64,000 nt of DNA from AP-15 sp963787425 (GCA_963787425.1 CAWBCV010000019.1:186001-250000), one strand, 5' to 3'. Counted from the first letter of the stretch, positions 1 through 9,666 are shown. Made by a program: numbers and translations. Notes: a model not told the origin generated them from the letters alone.

Positions 1-217
1 GATAGATTTCGGATTGATCGATCGCGGTCAGCCGGGCGAACCCGGCGGCCTCGGCGAGCGCAAAGGTCAGGCTGCCGGTGCCGCAGCCGATTTCGAGCAC
101 CTCTTCGCCATCCGCTATCCCGGCATGCTCGATGAAGAGCGGCGCCAGGCGTCGGCTCCAGCGGCCCATCAGCCTTTCGTAATTGCCCGCGTCGCGGGCG
201 TTATAGACGGTCGGCAT
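1..217 (-). CDS. Class I SAM-dependent methyltransferase, N-terminal part
   Basis: Reading leftward from an ATG at 217, 72 codons stay open to the window edge, so only the start of the gene is present. Residues 41-49 read LEIGCGTGS, the glycine-rich SAM-binding motif I of Rossmann-fold methyltransferases. An acidic residue follows at the expected distance (AID, residue 67), where ribose contact is usual. The opening YNARDAGNYERLMGRWS is typical of small-molecule or UbiE-like methyltransferases of unknown substrate. The substrate cannot be told from this piece. A longer antisense-frame reading over 201-653 is not credible. Confidence 0.8.
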   Translation of the reverse strand, partial: MPTVYNARDAGNYERLMGRWSRRLAPLFIEHAGIADGEEVLEIGCGTGSLTFALAEAAGFARLTAIDQSEIY

Positions 218-285
218 ACCCGTGCCTTTCGCTTCCGAGCGATGCTCTGTGCCAACTTTGTTCGTTTCCAGAGGCGAGCAATGAG

Positions 286-546
286 ATGTTAACCGAGATG
301 GATAAACCATCAGCCCGGGGACGCGGCAAATTAGGGATCGGGCAAGTGAAGCGGCTCCTCATCGTATCGGCATTCTCCCTTCTTCTGAGCGGCTGCGGCC
401 TCGCCGCCGGCCGTGATGTCCGTGCGTACGATACTTGTCTCGCGCGCCATCCGCAGGATCCGGTCGTGTGCGAGGGACCGCGGCAGGCATACGAAGTGGA
501 CAAATCGATTTTACAAGCAAATTCAGCCACCAGCGCCTCTAAGTAA
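286..546 (+). CDS. Small predicted lipoprotein
   Basis: An 86-residue protein starting at ATG 286, with GAGGCG 10-15 bases upstream; an alternative start is the ATG at 298. A short basic stretch (VKR) is followed by a hydrophobic run and the lipobox LLSGC with Cys37, so it is probably lipidated and held in the envelope. The mature part is short (about 50 residues) and has two further cysteines (CLARHPQDPVVC), which could form a disulfide. I do not recognise a family. It stands alone between the divergent methyltransferase and the convergent GMC gene. Confidence 0.6.
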   Translation: MLTEMDKPSARGRGKLGIGQVKRLLIVSAFSLLLSGCGLAAGRDVRAYDTCLARHPQDPVVCEGPRQAYEVDKSILQANSATSASK

Positions 547-688
547 CCGTAGTCGTCTGGCACGGGTGCGAATTCGCGCACCTGGGACGAATGCTCTTGG
601 CAAACGGGCGAAACGTAATCCGACTCATGGTGGCGTCCTCCCGCGCCAAACATCGGACAGAAGACGAGCGCCTAACGCCCCTTCTGGT

Positions 689-2320
689 CTAGGCGGCTTG
701 GACGGTGATCTTCGGCCGGGTTGCTCGCGCCGCCCGGCGGATCATGTCGGCGCCTTTCTCGGCGATCATGATGGTCGGCGCATTGGTATTGGTCGAAGTT
801 ACTGACGGCATCACCGAGGCGTCGATGACGCGCAGCCGCTCGAGCCCGTGCACCCGTAATTCGCTGTCGACGACGCACATTGCACCTGGCCCCATCATGC
901 ACGTGCAACTCGCGTGATAGACCGTGTTGCCGTTGCGCCGCCCGTAATCAAGCAACTCGTCGTCGCTCTGAACCTGCGCACCGGGGAGTTTTTCCGCTCC
1001 AACATAGCGCGCCAAGGCCGGGGCCGCGAAAATGCGGCGTACAAACCGCAAACCCCCGATCACCGCACGCCGGTCGGCCTCCTCCGAAAGATATCGGGGG
1101 TTGATCGCAGGCGCGACCTGCGGATCGGGCGATTTCGCCTCGACATAACCGCGCGACAAGGGCCGCATCTGCCACGAGCCGCCGGTCAGCCCCGGTTCCT
1201 CTTCGAGCTGCCCGATCTGGCCGTCCTTGAAGCTGCCCGGCGCGAATGAGCATTGCACATCGGGCGTCGCCGATTCCTCCAGCACCTTGACCGAGGCGGC
1301 GACCAGCGAGGCGCTGTAGGTGAGCATGCCCTTGCCGGTCACGAGATAGCGAACGATTTCGGCGGCAAGGGGCAGGCCGCGGGCGCGCTCATTGGCGGTG
1401 CGAGCGCCGTGGATCGGATAGGTCATGCGGCAGACATAGTGGTCCTGCATGTTCTTGCCGACGCCGCGCAATTCGTGGATTACCGGGAGGCTGATCCGGC
1501 CGAGATGCTCGGGATCGCCGACTCCGGAAATCTGCAAGAGGTGAGGCGAGCCGACTGCCCCGGCCGACAGGATGACCTCGCGGGCCGCCTCGGTCCGTTC
1601 GGTGACGCCGCCGCGGGAGAATTCGACCCCGACTGCACGTTTCCCCTCGAACAGCACGCCGTGCACCAGCGCGTTGGTCACCAATTGCAAATTCGGCCGC
1701 TTCAAGGCCGGCCGCAGATAGGTGCGCGCGGTGCTGGCGCGGCGGCGGCCGCCGCGAGTTTGCTGGCACCAGCCGATACTGTCGCCGGCTCCGGGCGGCA
1801 GATTGTTGACGTCCTCGCGGTATTCGAGGCCGATTTCCTTGCCGGCCTCGATGACGATCTGACAAAGCGGCGGCCGGTCCATGCGCGAGGTGAAGAGCGG
1901 GCCGCTCTTGCCCCGCACCTCGGATTCCTCGCCCTCCCAGCGCTCCGCTTTGCGGAAATAGGGCAGGCAGTCGTCCCACGACCAGCCGCGGTTCCCGAGC
2001 TGCGCCCAGTGGTCATAATCTTCGGGCTGGCCGCGGATATAGATCAGCCCGTTGATCGAGCTCGACCCGCCGAGCACCTTTCCGCGGGGATAGAGGATCG
2101 CGCGCCCGGCCGTGCCGGCATCGGGCTCGGCGCGAAACCCCCAGGTAAAAGTCGGATGGTCGAGGAGCTTCATAAATCCCGCGGGGATATGGATATAGGG
2201 GCTCCGGTCGCTCCCGCCTGCTTCGATCAAGATCACCTTTGTGCTGGGATCCTCGCTCAGCCGATTGGCGAGCACGCAACCCGCCGAGCCGGCACCGACG
2301 ATTACATAATCAGCCCTCAT
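689..2320 (-). CDS. GMC-family FAD-dependent oxidoreductase (choline dehydrogenase-like)
   Basis: A 543-residue flavoprotein, the usual length for GMC enzymes. The N-terminus holds the FAD ADP-binding motif VGAGSAGCVLANRL. GMC signature 1 (PRGKVLGGSSSINGLIYIRG) lies around residue 83-102 and signature 2 (GAVGSPHLLQISGVG) near 255. The C-terminal region has the catalytic His context YHASCTCMMG and an Asn in TNTNAPTIMIAEKGAD. The family oxidises alcohols (choline, alkanols, polyethylene glycol and others), but the substrate here is unknown. I start it at ATG 2320, preceded directly by GGAGGAAGG, rather than at an in-frame ATG 12 bases upstream. No signal peptide, so cytoplasmic. Confidence 0.92.
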   Translation of the reverse strand: MRADYVIVGAGSAGCVLANRLSEDPSTKVILIEAGGSDRSPYIHIPAGFMKLLDHPTFTWGFRAEPDAGTAGRAILYPRGKVLGGSSSINGLIYIRGQPEDYDHWAQLGNRGWSWDDCLPYFRKAERWEGEESEVRGKSGPLFTSRMDRPPLCQIVIEAGKEIGLEYREDVNNLPPGAGDSIGWCQQTRGGRRRASTARTYLRPALKRPNLQLVTNALVHGVLFEGKRAVGVEFSRGGVTERTEAAREVILSAGAVGSPHLLQISGVGDPEHLGRISLPVIHELRGVGKNMQDHYVCRMTYPIHGARTANERARGLPLAAEIVRYLVTGKGMLTYSASLVAASVKVLEESATPDVQCSFAPGSFKDGQIGQLEEEPGLTGGSWQMRPLSRGYVEAKSPDPQVAPAINPRYLSEEADRRAVIGGLRFVRRIFAAPALARYVGAEKLPGAQVQSDDELLDYGRRNGNTVYHASCTCMMGPGAMCVVDSELRVHGLERLRVIDASVMPSVTSTNTNAPTIMIAEKGADMIRRAARATRPKITVQAA

Positions 2321-2529
2321 GCCTTCCTCCATCGAGCAGGCTCGATCGGCGCTGCTATTCGTTCAGAATCACGATTTTGCAAAGCTAGCGGGCGTCGCAC
2401 GCAGCCGCAATCGACTGTCGGACCGAGCAGTCGCCGCCCATGCTGGGGCCTCTCTCTAAAGGTTGATGGCGATAAAAGTTGATGGCGATGTCGCCGTTCC
2501 GCCGGCTGCAGCAGATCAACACGTTGCCA
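2321..2529. other. Intergenic, no gene seen
   Basis: About 210 bases between the GMC oxidoreductase start and the frameshifted response regulator end. Both neighbours are read leftward, so this stretch holds the GMC promoter. I see no strong hairpin and no convincing open frame. Confidence 0.4.
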
Positions 2530-3062
2530 TCACCCGGGCCCATCCGCCGGCCCTGAACGGGTGCCTTCCAAATTTGCGGTAGGGACCGTCTTTCCTTGCC
2601 ACGCGATGTCGCGCAGCATTGAGCGAAAGCAAACGCACCATGGCAAGCGCGGCGGTTTTGAACTTGCCTCGGGGCTGTCATGTCGTCCGGTCGGCAGCTG
2701 GCGGAGCTGTTTTTTCAAGAAGTCGAAATCGACGGGCTTGGAAATGAACTGGAAGGCGCCAAGTTCGCTCGCGCGACGGCGACGCTCGTCGTCGCCATAG
2801 GCGGTGACCATCATGACCGGCAGATCGGGAAAGCGCCGTTTGATCTCGCCCAATAACCGCAGACCGTCCATGCCCGGCATGTTGATGTCAGACAGGATGA
2901 CGATCACACCGGGCTCGATCTCGCCGCTCAGCAGCTCCAATGCTTCCTCGCCCGAGGCGGCAAAGTGCGTAAATGCCCCGGGCGAGCCTCGCGGCGGAAG
3001 CGCTGGCGGAACAGCTCGGCGACATCGGGCTCGTCGTCGACGACAATGATACTGGCGCTCAT
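2530..3062 (-). pseudogene. Response regulator (receiver domain), broken by a one-base frameshift
   Basis: The ATG at 3062 overlaps the kinase stop as ATGA and opens MSASIIVVDDEPDVAEL, a clear receiver start with the acidic pair DDE. After about 29 residues this frame fails, and the rest of the receiver continues in the next frame: HFAASGEEALELL, then ILSDINMPGMDGL with the phosphorylated Asp, MVTAYGDD, and FISKPVDF with the conserved Lys. Adding one base in the CCCGGGG run near 2980 joins the halves seamlessly. It is a stand-alone receiver of about 130-150 residues and the obvious partner of the kinase. It is either a real null allele or a homopolymer sequencing error; I cannot tell which. 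Confidence 0.85.
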
Positions 3063-6000
3063 GCCGCGGCCTCTGTCGTTGTCGCCTGGCGGGCGCGCGG
3101 CAGGTGGATCGTGAATTCGGTGAACTCGCCGACCCGGCTGTCGACCTCGATCGTGCCGCCATGCTGCTGCGTGACGATGTCCCAGCTGATCGACAGGCTG
3201 AGCCCGGTGCCCTCGCCGGTGGGCTTGGTCGTGAAGAACGGCTGGAACAGCTTGTCCCTGATTCCGGTTGGAATTCCGGTGCCGTTGTCGCGGATGCGGA
3301 TTTCGACGGCCGCGCCGAGGTCGTGCGTCGGGACCTTCAGCGCCGGGCGGAATTCCGGCGCGGCGCCGTCGCACTGGCGCTTGGTGGCGGCGTAGAAGCC
3401 GTTGCCGAACAGGTTGAGGAAAACGCGGGTGATGTCCTGCGGCACCAATTCGACCGGCGCGAGGGCGTGGTCGAGATCGCGTTCCAGCGTGATGTTGAAG
3501 CTCTGGTCCCGGGCGCGGGCGCCGTGATAGGCGAGGTTCAGCGCCTCCTCGACCAAGCCATTGAGATCGACCTCCCGGCGCTCGCCGCTGCCACCGCGCG
3601 AATGCTCGAGCATGCTCTTGACGATGCCGTCGGCGCGCCGTCCGTGCTCGGCGATCTTTTCGAGATTGCCGGTCAGCATCCCGACGATTTCGTCGACATC
3701 GGCGCGCTCGTCTTCCGCCAGCCCGGCAATCGCTGGCCGCGCCGTCTCCTTCAGTTCCTCCAGCAATTCGACCGAGAGGCCGGCAAAGTTGTTGACGAAG
3801 TTGAGCGGGTTCTTGATCTCGTGGGCGATGCCGGCGGTCAATTGGCCCAAGGAGGCCATCTTCTCGGCCTGGATCAGCCGGTCCTGGGCGCGATGCAGGT
3901 CGGCCAGCGCGGCCTCGGCAGCGGTGCGTGCGCGGCGTGCTTCCTGAAACAGCCGCGCGTTTTCGATGGCGAGCACGGCCTGCCCGGCGAAGGTTTGCAG
4001 CAAGGTCGGGATGGTCGGCGCGAAGCCAGCTTCGCTGCGCCGGCGGATCACCAAGCCACCGACAACCTTGTCGTCGCGCAGCAGCGGCACCGCGAGTGCG
4101 GCGTGAATGCCAGGCAAAGTCCTGGCCGCATATGGCACGGCGGGGTCTTGCTGTACGTCTTGGACGTAGATAGGCGCGCGCAACAGCGCGCTGCGGCCGA
4201 GATGGGTTTCGCCTAGCTTGATCCGTCGTTCGCGCAGCGCCTCCACCGGCTCCACGCTCATGCCGAAGGCGGATTTGGGCACGAAGACTTCTTCGGCTTC
4301 ATCGAATTCGTAGATCGTGCCTTCATCGGCCTGCGAGAGTTGCGCCGCGCGGCCGATGATCGTGGCGAGCACGGTGTCGAGGTCGAGCGAGGAATTCACT
4401 GCGCGCAACACTTCTTCGAGCGCCTGCAACTCGGCGACCGAGCGGGTCAGCTCGTCGGTGCGGGCCTGCAGCTCGTTCAGAAGCCGCGCATTCTCGATCG
4501 CGATGACCGACTGGTCAGCAAAGGTGGAAACCAGTTCGACCTGCTTCCCCGTGAACGGCTCGATCCGGGTGCGCGCCAGCCCGATCACACCGATAGGCGA
4601 TCCCTCGCGCAGCAAAGGCACCCCGAGCATCGAGTGGATGTTGCCAATCCGAGCGTCCTCTTTCGCCTCGTAGAGAGGGTCGGCCTCCGCATCCAGGATC
4701 TGTACGGGACCGCCCTTTACCGCGGTGCGTCCGACAAGCGTCCCCGGCGCGGGCAAGATCCTGACGGCGCGCTCGACGCTCTCGTACTCGGGGGATTGAT
4801 TGTAGCCGGCGGCCCACCGGTATTCGCCCCCCTCGTTACGGTAGACGCCGGCATGGTCGGCGCGGCACAGCCTGGCCGCTGCGGTGACCACCGTGCTCAG
4901 CGCAGCATCGAGGTCGAAGGTCGAGCGGCTGATGACCTTGAGCACGTCGCTGGTCGCGGTCTGGTATTCGAGCGACTCTTCGAGGTCACGAGTGCGCTCC
5001 CGTAATTCGCCAAGGAGCCGTGCATTCTCCATTGCAATGACGGCCTGCGCTGCGAAGTTTTCGAGCAGCGCGATTTCCTTGTCGGTGAAGGGCCGAACCT
5101 CCTGGCGGTTGCAGGAGATTGCGCCGAGCAGCCTGCCGTCCTTGCGCAACGGCAACATGAGATTGGTGCGCACGCCGCCGCGTCCGGAGACGGCGCGGGC
5201 GGTCGGCGTGTCGACCAGCGTCAGATCGGGATTGTGCACCCAGCGGACACTGTCGTCCAGCAGCTGGGGCGCGGCGGAAAGGACGATCCCTTCGCGCAGC
5301 CGCTTAGCCAAATCTTCCGGATAGCCGTGGGTCGCAGCCGCGCGAAAAAGCTCGCCGTCAAACAGGAATAGGCTCCCGAGCGTCGCGTCGCACAGCGTGT
5401 GCGCTTTGTCCAGAATTACCTGGAAAACCGGGGCGAGGTCTCCGGGCGAAGAGTTGATGACGCCCAAAACCTCGGCGGTCGCGGTCTGCTGGTCCAGCGC
5501 CTCACGTGTCTCGGTCAACAGCCGCGCATTCTCGATCGCGATCACCGCCTGCGCCGCGAAATTTTCGAGGAGCGCGATCTGCTTTTCGGAGAACGGCCGG
5601 ACTTCGTGCCGATGGACGTTGATGACGCCGAGGAGCGTGCCCTCGCGGCGCAGCGCCACCGCGAGCCAGGTGCGAATATTTCGCACCTCGAGCCGTTTGC
5701 GCGCGATGGGTTTGTTGCGAAACGTCTCGGTCTCGCGCACGTCGGCGATGTGGACGACGCGTTCGCCGCCTAGAAAGGGATCGTACAGCCCGCCCGGTCG
5801 GCTCAGGTCACTTGGGCCGAGTTCCCGCAACTTGTCGAGGACGTCTGGTTCGCCATGCGCGGCGACGAGGTGGAGCAGCTTGCCGTCGAAGGTGCGCACC
5901 GCCGCTTCATCGGCCTCACACAGCCGCACCGCCCTCTCGACCATCGCGTCGAACACCGACGTGAGATCGCCGGGTGAGCTGTTGATGACCTGCAGAACCT

Positions 6001-6646
6001 CGGCGGTGGCGGTTTGCTGGTCGAGCGCCTCGCGCGTCTCGGTGATGAGCCGCGCGTTCTCGATCGCGATCGCCGCCTGGTCGGCGAAGGTTTTGACCAG
6101 CTCGATCTGGGAGCGCGTGAAGGGCTTGACCTCCCGTCGTCCGCAGCCAATGACGCCGATCGGCCTACCCTCGCGAAGAATCGGTACGCCGAGAAACGAG
6201 CGGTATTTCGCCACCGATTGCAGCAGTTCGAGCGTGCGGGTGTCGTAGTCGAGCTCGTTTAGCACGTCCTCGAAATGCACCGGCCGCGCGTCGACAAAGG
6301 CCCGGCCCATCGTGAAGTTCCGTGCCGGCGGTCGCGGGAACAGGCTGTGAAATGCGGCCGTCTCCGCCGGAGACATGCTGTGGACCGTCACCAAGTGCAA
6401 CAGCCCCCCTTCGAGCCTGGCTACCGCGCTGAACTCCGCCTCGCACAGCGCGGCCGCGCGCGTGACGATGGCCTCGAAGACCGGCTGAATGTCGGCCGGC
6501 GATCGCGAGATCACGCTCAGGATCTCGCCGGTCGCCGCCTGCTGGGCCAACGCCTCGTCGCGCTCGGCGGTGCGCTCGTCGAGCTCGCGCCGGAGCGCGG
6601 CAATTTTCTGTCGCGGATCGGTCGCCGCGTCATTGAGCGCTGTCAT
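3059..6646 (-). CDS. Cytoplasmic multi-GAF sensor histidine kinase
   Basis: A 1195-residue soluble kinase with no membrane segment. A short coiled coil (residues 14-38) leads into five consecutive GAF domains (roughly 55-200, 228-385, 400-560, 590-745 and 770-915). The linkers after GAF1 and GAF2 are near-identical (LLTETREALDQQTATAEVL type), showing tandem duplication. A dimerisation/phosphoacceptor helix follows with His942 in GIAHEIKNPLNF, then an ATPase with DNGTGIP near 1121 and GEGTGLSLS near 1145. This is a HisKA/HATPase_c architecture sensing small ligands or redox state. Start chosen at ATG 6646 after GGCGAGGCGACC. It is translationally coupled (ATGA) to the damaged receiver gene. 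Confidence 0.92.
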   Translation of the reverse strand: MTALNDAATDPRQKIAALRRELDERTAERDEALAQQAATGEILSVISRSPADIQPVFEAIVTRAAALCEAEFSAVARLEGGLLHLVTVHSMSPAETAAFHSLFPRPPARNFTMGRAFVDARPVHFEDVLNELDYDTRTLELLQSVAKYRSFLGVPILREGRPIGVIGCGRREVKPFTRSQIELVKTFADQAAIAIENARLITETREALDQQTATAEVLQVINSSPGDLTSVFDAMVERAVRLCEADEAAVRTFDGKLLHLVAAHGEPDVLDKLRELGPSDLSRPGGLYDPFLGGERVVHIADVRETETFRNKPIARKRLEVRNIRTWLAVALRREGTLLGVINVHRHEVRPFSEKQIALLENFAAQAVIAIENARLLTETREALDQQTATAEVLGVINSSPGDLAPVFQVILDKAHTLCDATLGSLFLFDGELFRAAATHGYPEDLAKRLREGIVLSAAPQLLDDSVRWVHNPDLTLVDTPTARAVSGRGGVRTNLMLPLRKDGRLLGAISCNRQEVRPFTDKEIALLENFAAQAVIAMENARLLGELRERTRDLEESLEYQTATSDVLKVISRSTFDLDAALSTVVTAAARLCRADHAGVYRNEGGEYRWAAGYNQSPEYESVERAVRILPAPGTLVGRTAVKGGPVQILDAEADPLYEAKEDARIGNIHSMLGVPLLREGSPIGVIGLARTRIEPFTGKQVELVSTFADQSVIAIENARLLNELQARTDELTRSVAELQALEEVLRAVNSSLDLDTVLATIIGRAAQLSQADEGTIYEFDEAEEVFVPKSAFGMSVEPVEALRERRIKLGETHLGRSALLRAPIYVQDVQQDPAVPYAARTLPGIHAALAVPLLRDDKVVGGLVIRRRSEAGFAPTIPTLLQTFAGQAVLAIENARLFQEARRARTAAEAALADLHRAQDRLIQAEKMASLGQLTAGIAHEIKNPLNFVNNFAGLSVELLEELKETARPAIAGLAEDERADVDEIVGMLTGNLEKIAEHGRRADGIVKSMLEHSRGGSGERREVDLNGLVEEALNLAYHGARARDQSFNITLERDLDHALAPVELVPQDITRVFLNLFGNGFYAATKRQCDGAAPEFRPALKVPTHDLGAAVEIRIRDNGTGIPTGIRDKLFQPFFTTKPTGEGTGLSLSISWDIVTQQHGGTIEVDSRVGEFTEFTIHLPRARQATTTEAAA

Positions 6647-7176
6647 GCGGTCGCCTCGCCTATCCGCCAGTACCCGCGACCTAGCGGTACACACGTATTA
6701 GGCGCGAGGATACCCGGCTCCCGTTCGCCCTGCCAGCGATCTCGTCGCTGAGTCAGGAATGGCTCCGCCCGCCGCGATCAAACGTAATGGCGCAGAACGC
6801 CTTGATGATTGCGCTCACTTGGTCGGGGACTTCTAGTTGGTTGAAAGTGCCCGGCGCCGACGGTCCGGCCATTGACCGCGTTTAGGCAGCGATTGCGACA
6901 TTCAGCTGCGGCGGATCGACGTGCCGGAGCCCGCGATTCCTGCAGGCCGCCGGCTGCCCATTGCTCTCGAGGGAACGTGAGAAAAAGATAATCATATAAT
7001 TGCCATGTTCGTATTGTATCTCCTGGCCGTCGGCACCCGTCGGCTGGTGCGAGATTGCGATCGAAGGAGTTGGCGTGCCTGATCTCGACCAGATAAAACA
7101 GGCGGAACAGGGGCGAGGGGACGTGCATTACGCGCGAGATTACCCACCCGCTCAAGCTGAGAAAAGATTTCCCTGT
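6647..7176. other. Intergenic, about 530 bases, no gene seen
   Basis: Between the histidine kinase start and the livF stop. An open frame over 6778-7155 on the minus strand has atypical composition and no recognisable motif, so I do not call it. A short AT-rich patch at about 6978-7020 is the only compositional feature. The kinase promoter must lie within the left half. Confidence 0.4.
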
Positions 7177-7908
7177 TCAAAGCCCCAGATAGAATTTGCG
7201 CACCAATTCGTTGTTGTTGAGCTCGTCGGCGGAGCTGCCTTCGAAGGCGATCTTGCCGTGGACGATGACGTAGCCGCGGTCGGCGATGCGGACGGCCTGG
7301 ATGAAGTTCTGCTCGGCCATCAGCACGGTCAGCTGGTAACGCTCCTTCAACTCTTTGATCTTCTCGATCGTGCGCTTGACAAGGACCGGCGCGAGGCCGA
7401 CCGAGGGCTCGTCGATCAGTAGGATCTTGGGCGCCGACATCAGCGCGCGCGCCAGTGCCAGCATCTGCTGCTCGCCGCCGCTGAGGCTGCCTGCCAATTG
7501 GCGCCGCCGCTCCCGGAGCACCGGGAAGGTCTCGTATGAAGAGTCGAGATTGTGCGCGATCGCCGTGCGCGCCAGCGGCCGGAAGGCGCCCAACATCAGG
7601 TTTTCCTCGACGGTCAGCTTTGGGAAGAGGCGCCGGCCTTCCGGCACTAGGCTGATCCCGAGATCGACGATCGCCTCGGTCGAGCGGCCGACCAAATCGT
7701 GCCGCGCGCCGTCGATCTCGGCGACGATCGTCCCGGCGGTGGACGGCACGATCCCCATAATGCATTTCATCAGGGTGCTCTTGCCGTTGCCGTTGGTGCC
7801 GAGCAGCACGACCGTCTGGCCGGGCGCGACCGACAGCGACACGTCCTCGATCACCCGCACCGCGCCGTAGCCGGCATCGAGACCGGTTACGGTAAGGCTA
7901 CTCGCCAA
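7177..7908 (-). CDS. livF: Branched-chain amino-acid-type ABC transporter, ATP-binding protein LivF
   Basis: A 243-residue ATPase of the HAAT (Liv) family. Walker A GTNGNGKST at 37-45, Q-loop region, signature LSGGEQQ at 142-148, Walker B ILLIDEP at 162-168, and the LivF-typical SVGLAP after it. It couples ATP hydrolysis to import by the LivHM permease. The frame opens at a TTG at 7908 inside the end of livG (11-base overlap), so it is translationally coupled. The last gene of the operon. The transported solute could be amino acids, amides, urea or aromatic acids; nothing in this protein decides. Confidence 0.93.
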   Translation of the reverse strand: MASSLTVTGLDAGYGAVRVIEDVSLSVAPGQTVVLLGTNGNGKSTLMKCIMGIVPSTAGTIVAEIDGARHDLVGRSTEAIVDLGISLVPEGRRLFPKLTVEENLMLGAFRPLARTAIAHNLDSSYETFPVLRERRRQLAGSLSGGEQQMLALARALMSAPKILLIDEPSVGLAPVLVKRTIEKIKELKERYQLTVLMAEQNFIQAVRIADRGYVIVHGKIAFEGSSADELNNNELVRKFYLGL

Positions 7909-8635
7909 GATAGGCCCTTTCGACCTCGGGATTGCGGATCGCCTCCTGCGGCGAGCCGTCGGCGATCTTCTGCCCGGCGACCAGCACGACGAGCCGGGTC
8001 GAAAAGCTCATCACGGCGCGCATGATGTGCTCGATCAAGACGATCGTGATGCCCTGCTCGTTGAGGCGGAAGAGCACGAGAAGGATCTCCTCGACCTCGG
8101 AAGGCGAGAGCCCGGCCATCGCCTCGTCGGCAAAGAGCAGCCGAGGCGCGCTGGCAACGGCGCGGGCGAGCTCGAGCTTGCGCATCTCGACCTGGGTCAG
8201 GTCGCGCGGCAGATGCAGCGCCTTGTCGGCGAGCCCGACATCGGCGAGCAGCGCGCGGCAGTGCTCGCCGATCGCGGCGCCGGAGAGATGCGCGCCGTGA
8301 CGGGCATTGACCGTGTAGAGCAGCGGAATTCGCAGATTGTCGACGAGGTTGAGGCTGCGGAACGGCTTGGGCAGTTGGAAGCTGCGGGCGAGCCCCAACC
8401 GGGTGCGCCGGTAGGCCGGCAGGCCGTCGATCGCGTGTCCGTCAAACACCGCGCTTCCGCTGTCGTGATGCAATGTGCCGGAGAGGCAGTTCACGAGCGT
8501 GCTCTTGCCCGAGCCGTTGGGCCCGATTAAGCCGAGCCGCTCGCCGGCGGCGACGGTGAGGTTGATGCCCTCGAGCGCGACAAAACCGCCGAAGCGCTTG
8601 CCGAGCCCGCGGACCTCGAGAATGGAGGCGGGCAT
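7898..8635 (-). CDS. livG: Branched-chain amino-acid-type ABC transporter, ATP-binding protein LivG
   Basis: A 245-residue partner ATPase. Walker A GPNGSGKST at 38-46. Walker B and downstream read LLFADEAMAGLSPSE, and the H-loop is in VLIEHIM. The ABC signature position reads LTQVEMRKLELARA instead of LSGGQ, a degenerate form also common in LivG proteins where the partner LivF supplies the canonical motif. The ATG at 8635 overlaps the livM stop as TGATG. Its C-terminus (VERAYLGE) is the classic LivG ending. Confidence 0.93.
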   Translation of the reverse strand: MPASILEVRGLGKRFGGFVALEGINLTVAAGERLGLIGPNGSGKSTLVNCLSGTLHHDSGSAVFDGHAIDGLPAYRRTRLGLARSFQLPKPFRSLNLVDNLRIPLLYTVNARHGAHLSGAAIGEHCRALLADVGLADKALHLPRDLTQVEMRKLELARAVASAPRLLFADEAMAGLSPSEVEEILLVLFRLNEQGITIVLIEHIMRAVMSFSTRLVVLVAGQKIADGSPQEAIRNPEVERAYLGE

Positions 8636-9582
8636 CAACGCAGCCTGGCGCGCCGGCGGCTCTGCAGCAAACCGACAATGCCATTGGGCGCAATGACCAC
8701 GAAGACAATCAGCAGAACTCCGACGATCAACAAGTTGAGCGCCGAGGAGATGGTCACTGTGGCGAGCTGCTGGATCGTGCCGAGCAAGACCGCGCCGATC
8801 ACCGGGCCGATCCAGCTGGTCATGCCTCCGATCATCGGCATTGCGACGCTGTTGACGGCATAGGAGAGGTTGAAGCTCGAGGCAGGATCGAGATAGGTCA
8901 CGTAGTAAGGCAGGGGGGCGCCGGACATGCCCATCAGCGCGCCGCTCAATGTAGTAGAAATGAGCTTTAGCCGCAGGGTCGGCACCCCCGCCGCCTCGGC
9001 CGCCTGCTCGTCGTCGCGGATCGCATTGAAGCCGAGGCCGAGCGTCGAGCGCTCGATGGTCCGCGCGATCGCCACCGAGATCCAGGTCAGCGCCAGCATC
9101 AATGAATAGAGGTACTGGATGTAGCTGCCGTAGATCGGCGAGTTTTGTGGCCGAATGACATAAATGCCGCGTGATCCACCGACAAAATCCCAGTTGACGA
9201 TCAGGGTCTGCGCGACGATCGCCAATGCCAGCGTGGCGATCGCGAAAAACACCCCTTTCAGCCTTAGGGTCAGGTATCCCATGCCAAATCCGACTATGCC
9301 GGACACAACGCCGCCGACCAGCATCATGATCGGAAGCGGCAGCGAGGTGAGCTTATGCAACACGACGGCACTGTAGGCCCCGACAGCGAAAAACGCGCCG
9401 GTGCCGAAATTGGTGTAGCCGGTGTAACCCCCGAGAATATTCCAAGCCGTCGCCAATACGATGAACTGCAGCACCTGGTAAGCGGCGAAGAAGTAATACT
9501 CGTTGCCGATCAACCCGCGCGTCAGCAGCAGAAACGCGACGGCGACTATGAACGAGATCCCCCAGAATTTACCGGTACCCAT
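8635..9582 (-). CDS. livM: Branched-chain amino-acid-type ABC transporter, permease LivM
   Basis: A 315-residue hydrophobic protein with about 8-10 membrane segments, in the inner membrane. Family hallmarks visible: NILGGYTGYTNFGTGAFFAVGAY near 47-69, the coupling region GLGFNAIRDDEQAAEAAGV near 181-199, and the MIGGMTSWIGPVIGAVLL stretch. It forms the translocation path together with LivH. The gene is separated from livH by the DUF559 cassette, an unusual break in an operon whose genes normally abut. Confidence 0.93.
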   Translation of the reverse strand: MGTGKFWGISFIVAVAFLLLTRGLIGNEYYFFAAYQVLQFIVLATAWNILGGYTGYTNFGTGAFFAVGAYSAVVLHKLTSLPLPIMMLVGGVVSGIVGFGMGYLTLRLKGVFFAIATLALAIVAQTLIVNWDFVGGSRGIYVIRPQNSPIYGSYIQYLYSLMLALTWISVAIARTIERSTLGLGFNAIRDDEQAAEAAGVPTLRLKLISTTLSGALMGMSGAPLPYYVTYLDPASSFNLSYAVNSVAMPMIGGMTSWIGPVIGAVLLGTIQQLATVTISSALNLLIVGVLLIVFVVIAPNGIVGLLQSRRRARLR

Positions 9583-9606
9583 GCCGGCCTTAGCATACCG
9601 CCAAGC

Positions 9607-9665
9607 CCCTCTCCCGCACTGCGGGAGAGGGAGGGGCCCAGCCCACAGGGCTGGGAAGGTGAGGG
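9607..9665. repeat. Palindromic repeat pair flanking the DUF559 gene (left)
   Basis: Two adjacent hairpins. The first has an 11-base stem CCCTCTCCCGC at 9607-9617, a 3-base loop, and its complement at 9621-9631. The second is CCCAGCCC at 9637-9644 with its complement at 9648-9655. GGTGAGGG follows at 9658-9665, one base before the DUF559 stop codon. This is the look of dispersed alphaproteobacterial palindromes. A related hairpin sits on the other side of the gene. Confidence 0.8.
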
Positions 9666-9666
9666 T

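Noticed and set aside
6778..7155. 125-codon minus-strand frame between the kinase and livF
   Set aside because: No ribosome site, no motif, irregular composition.
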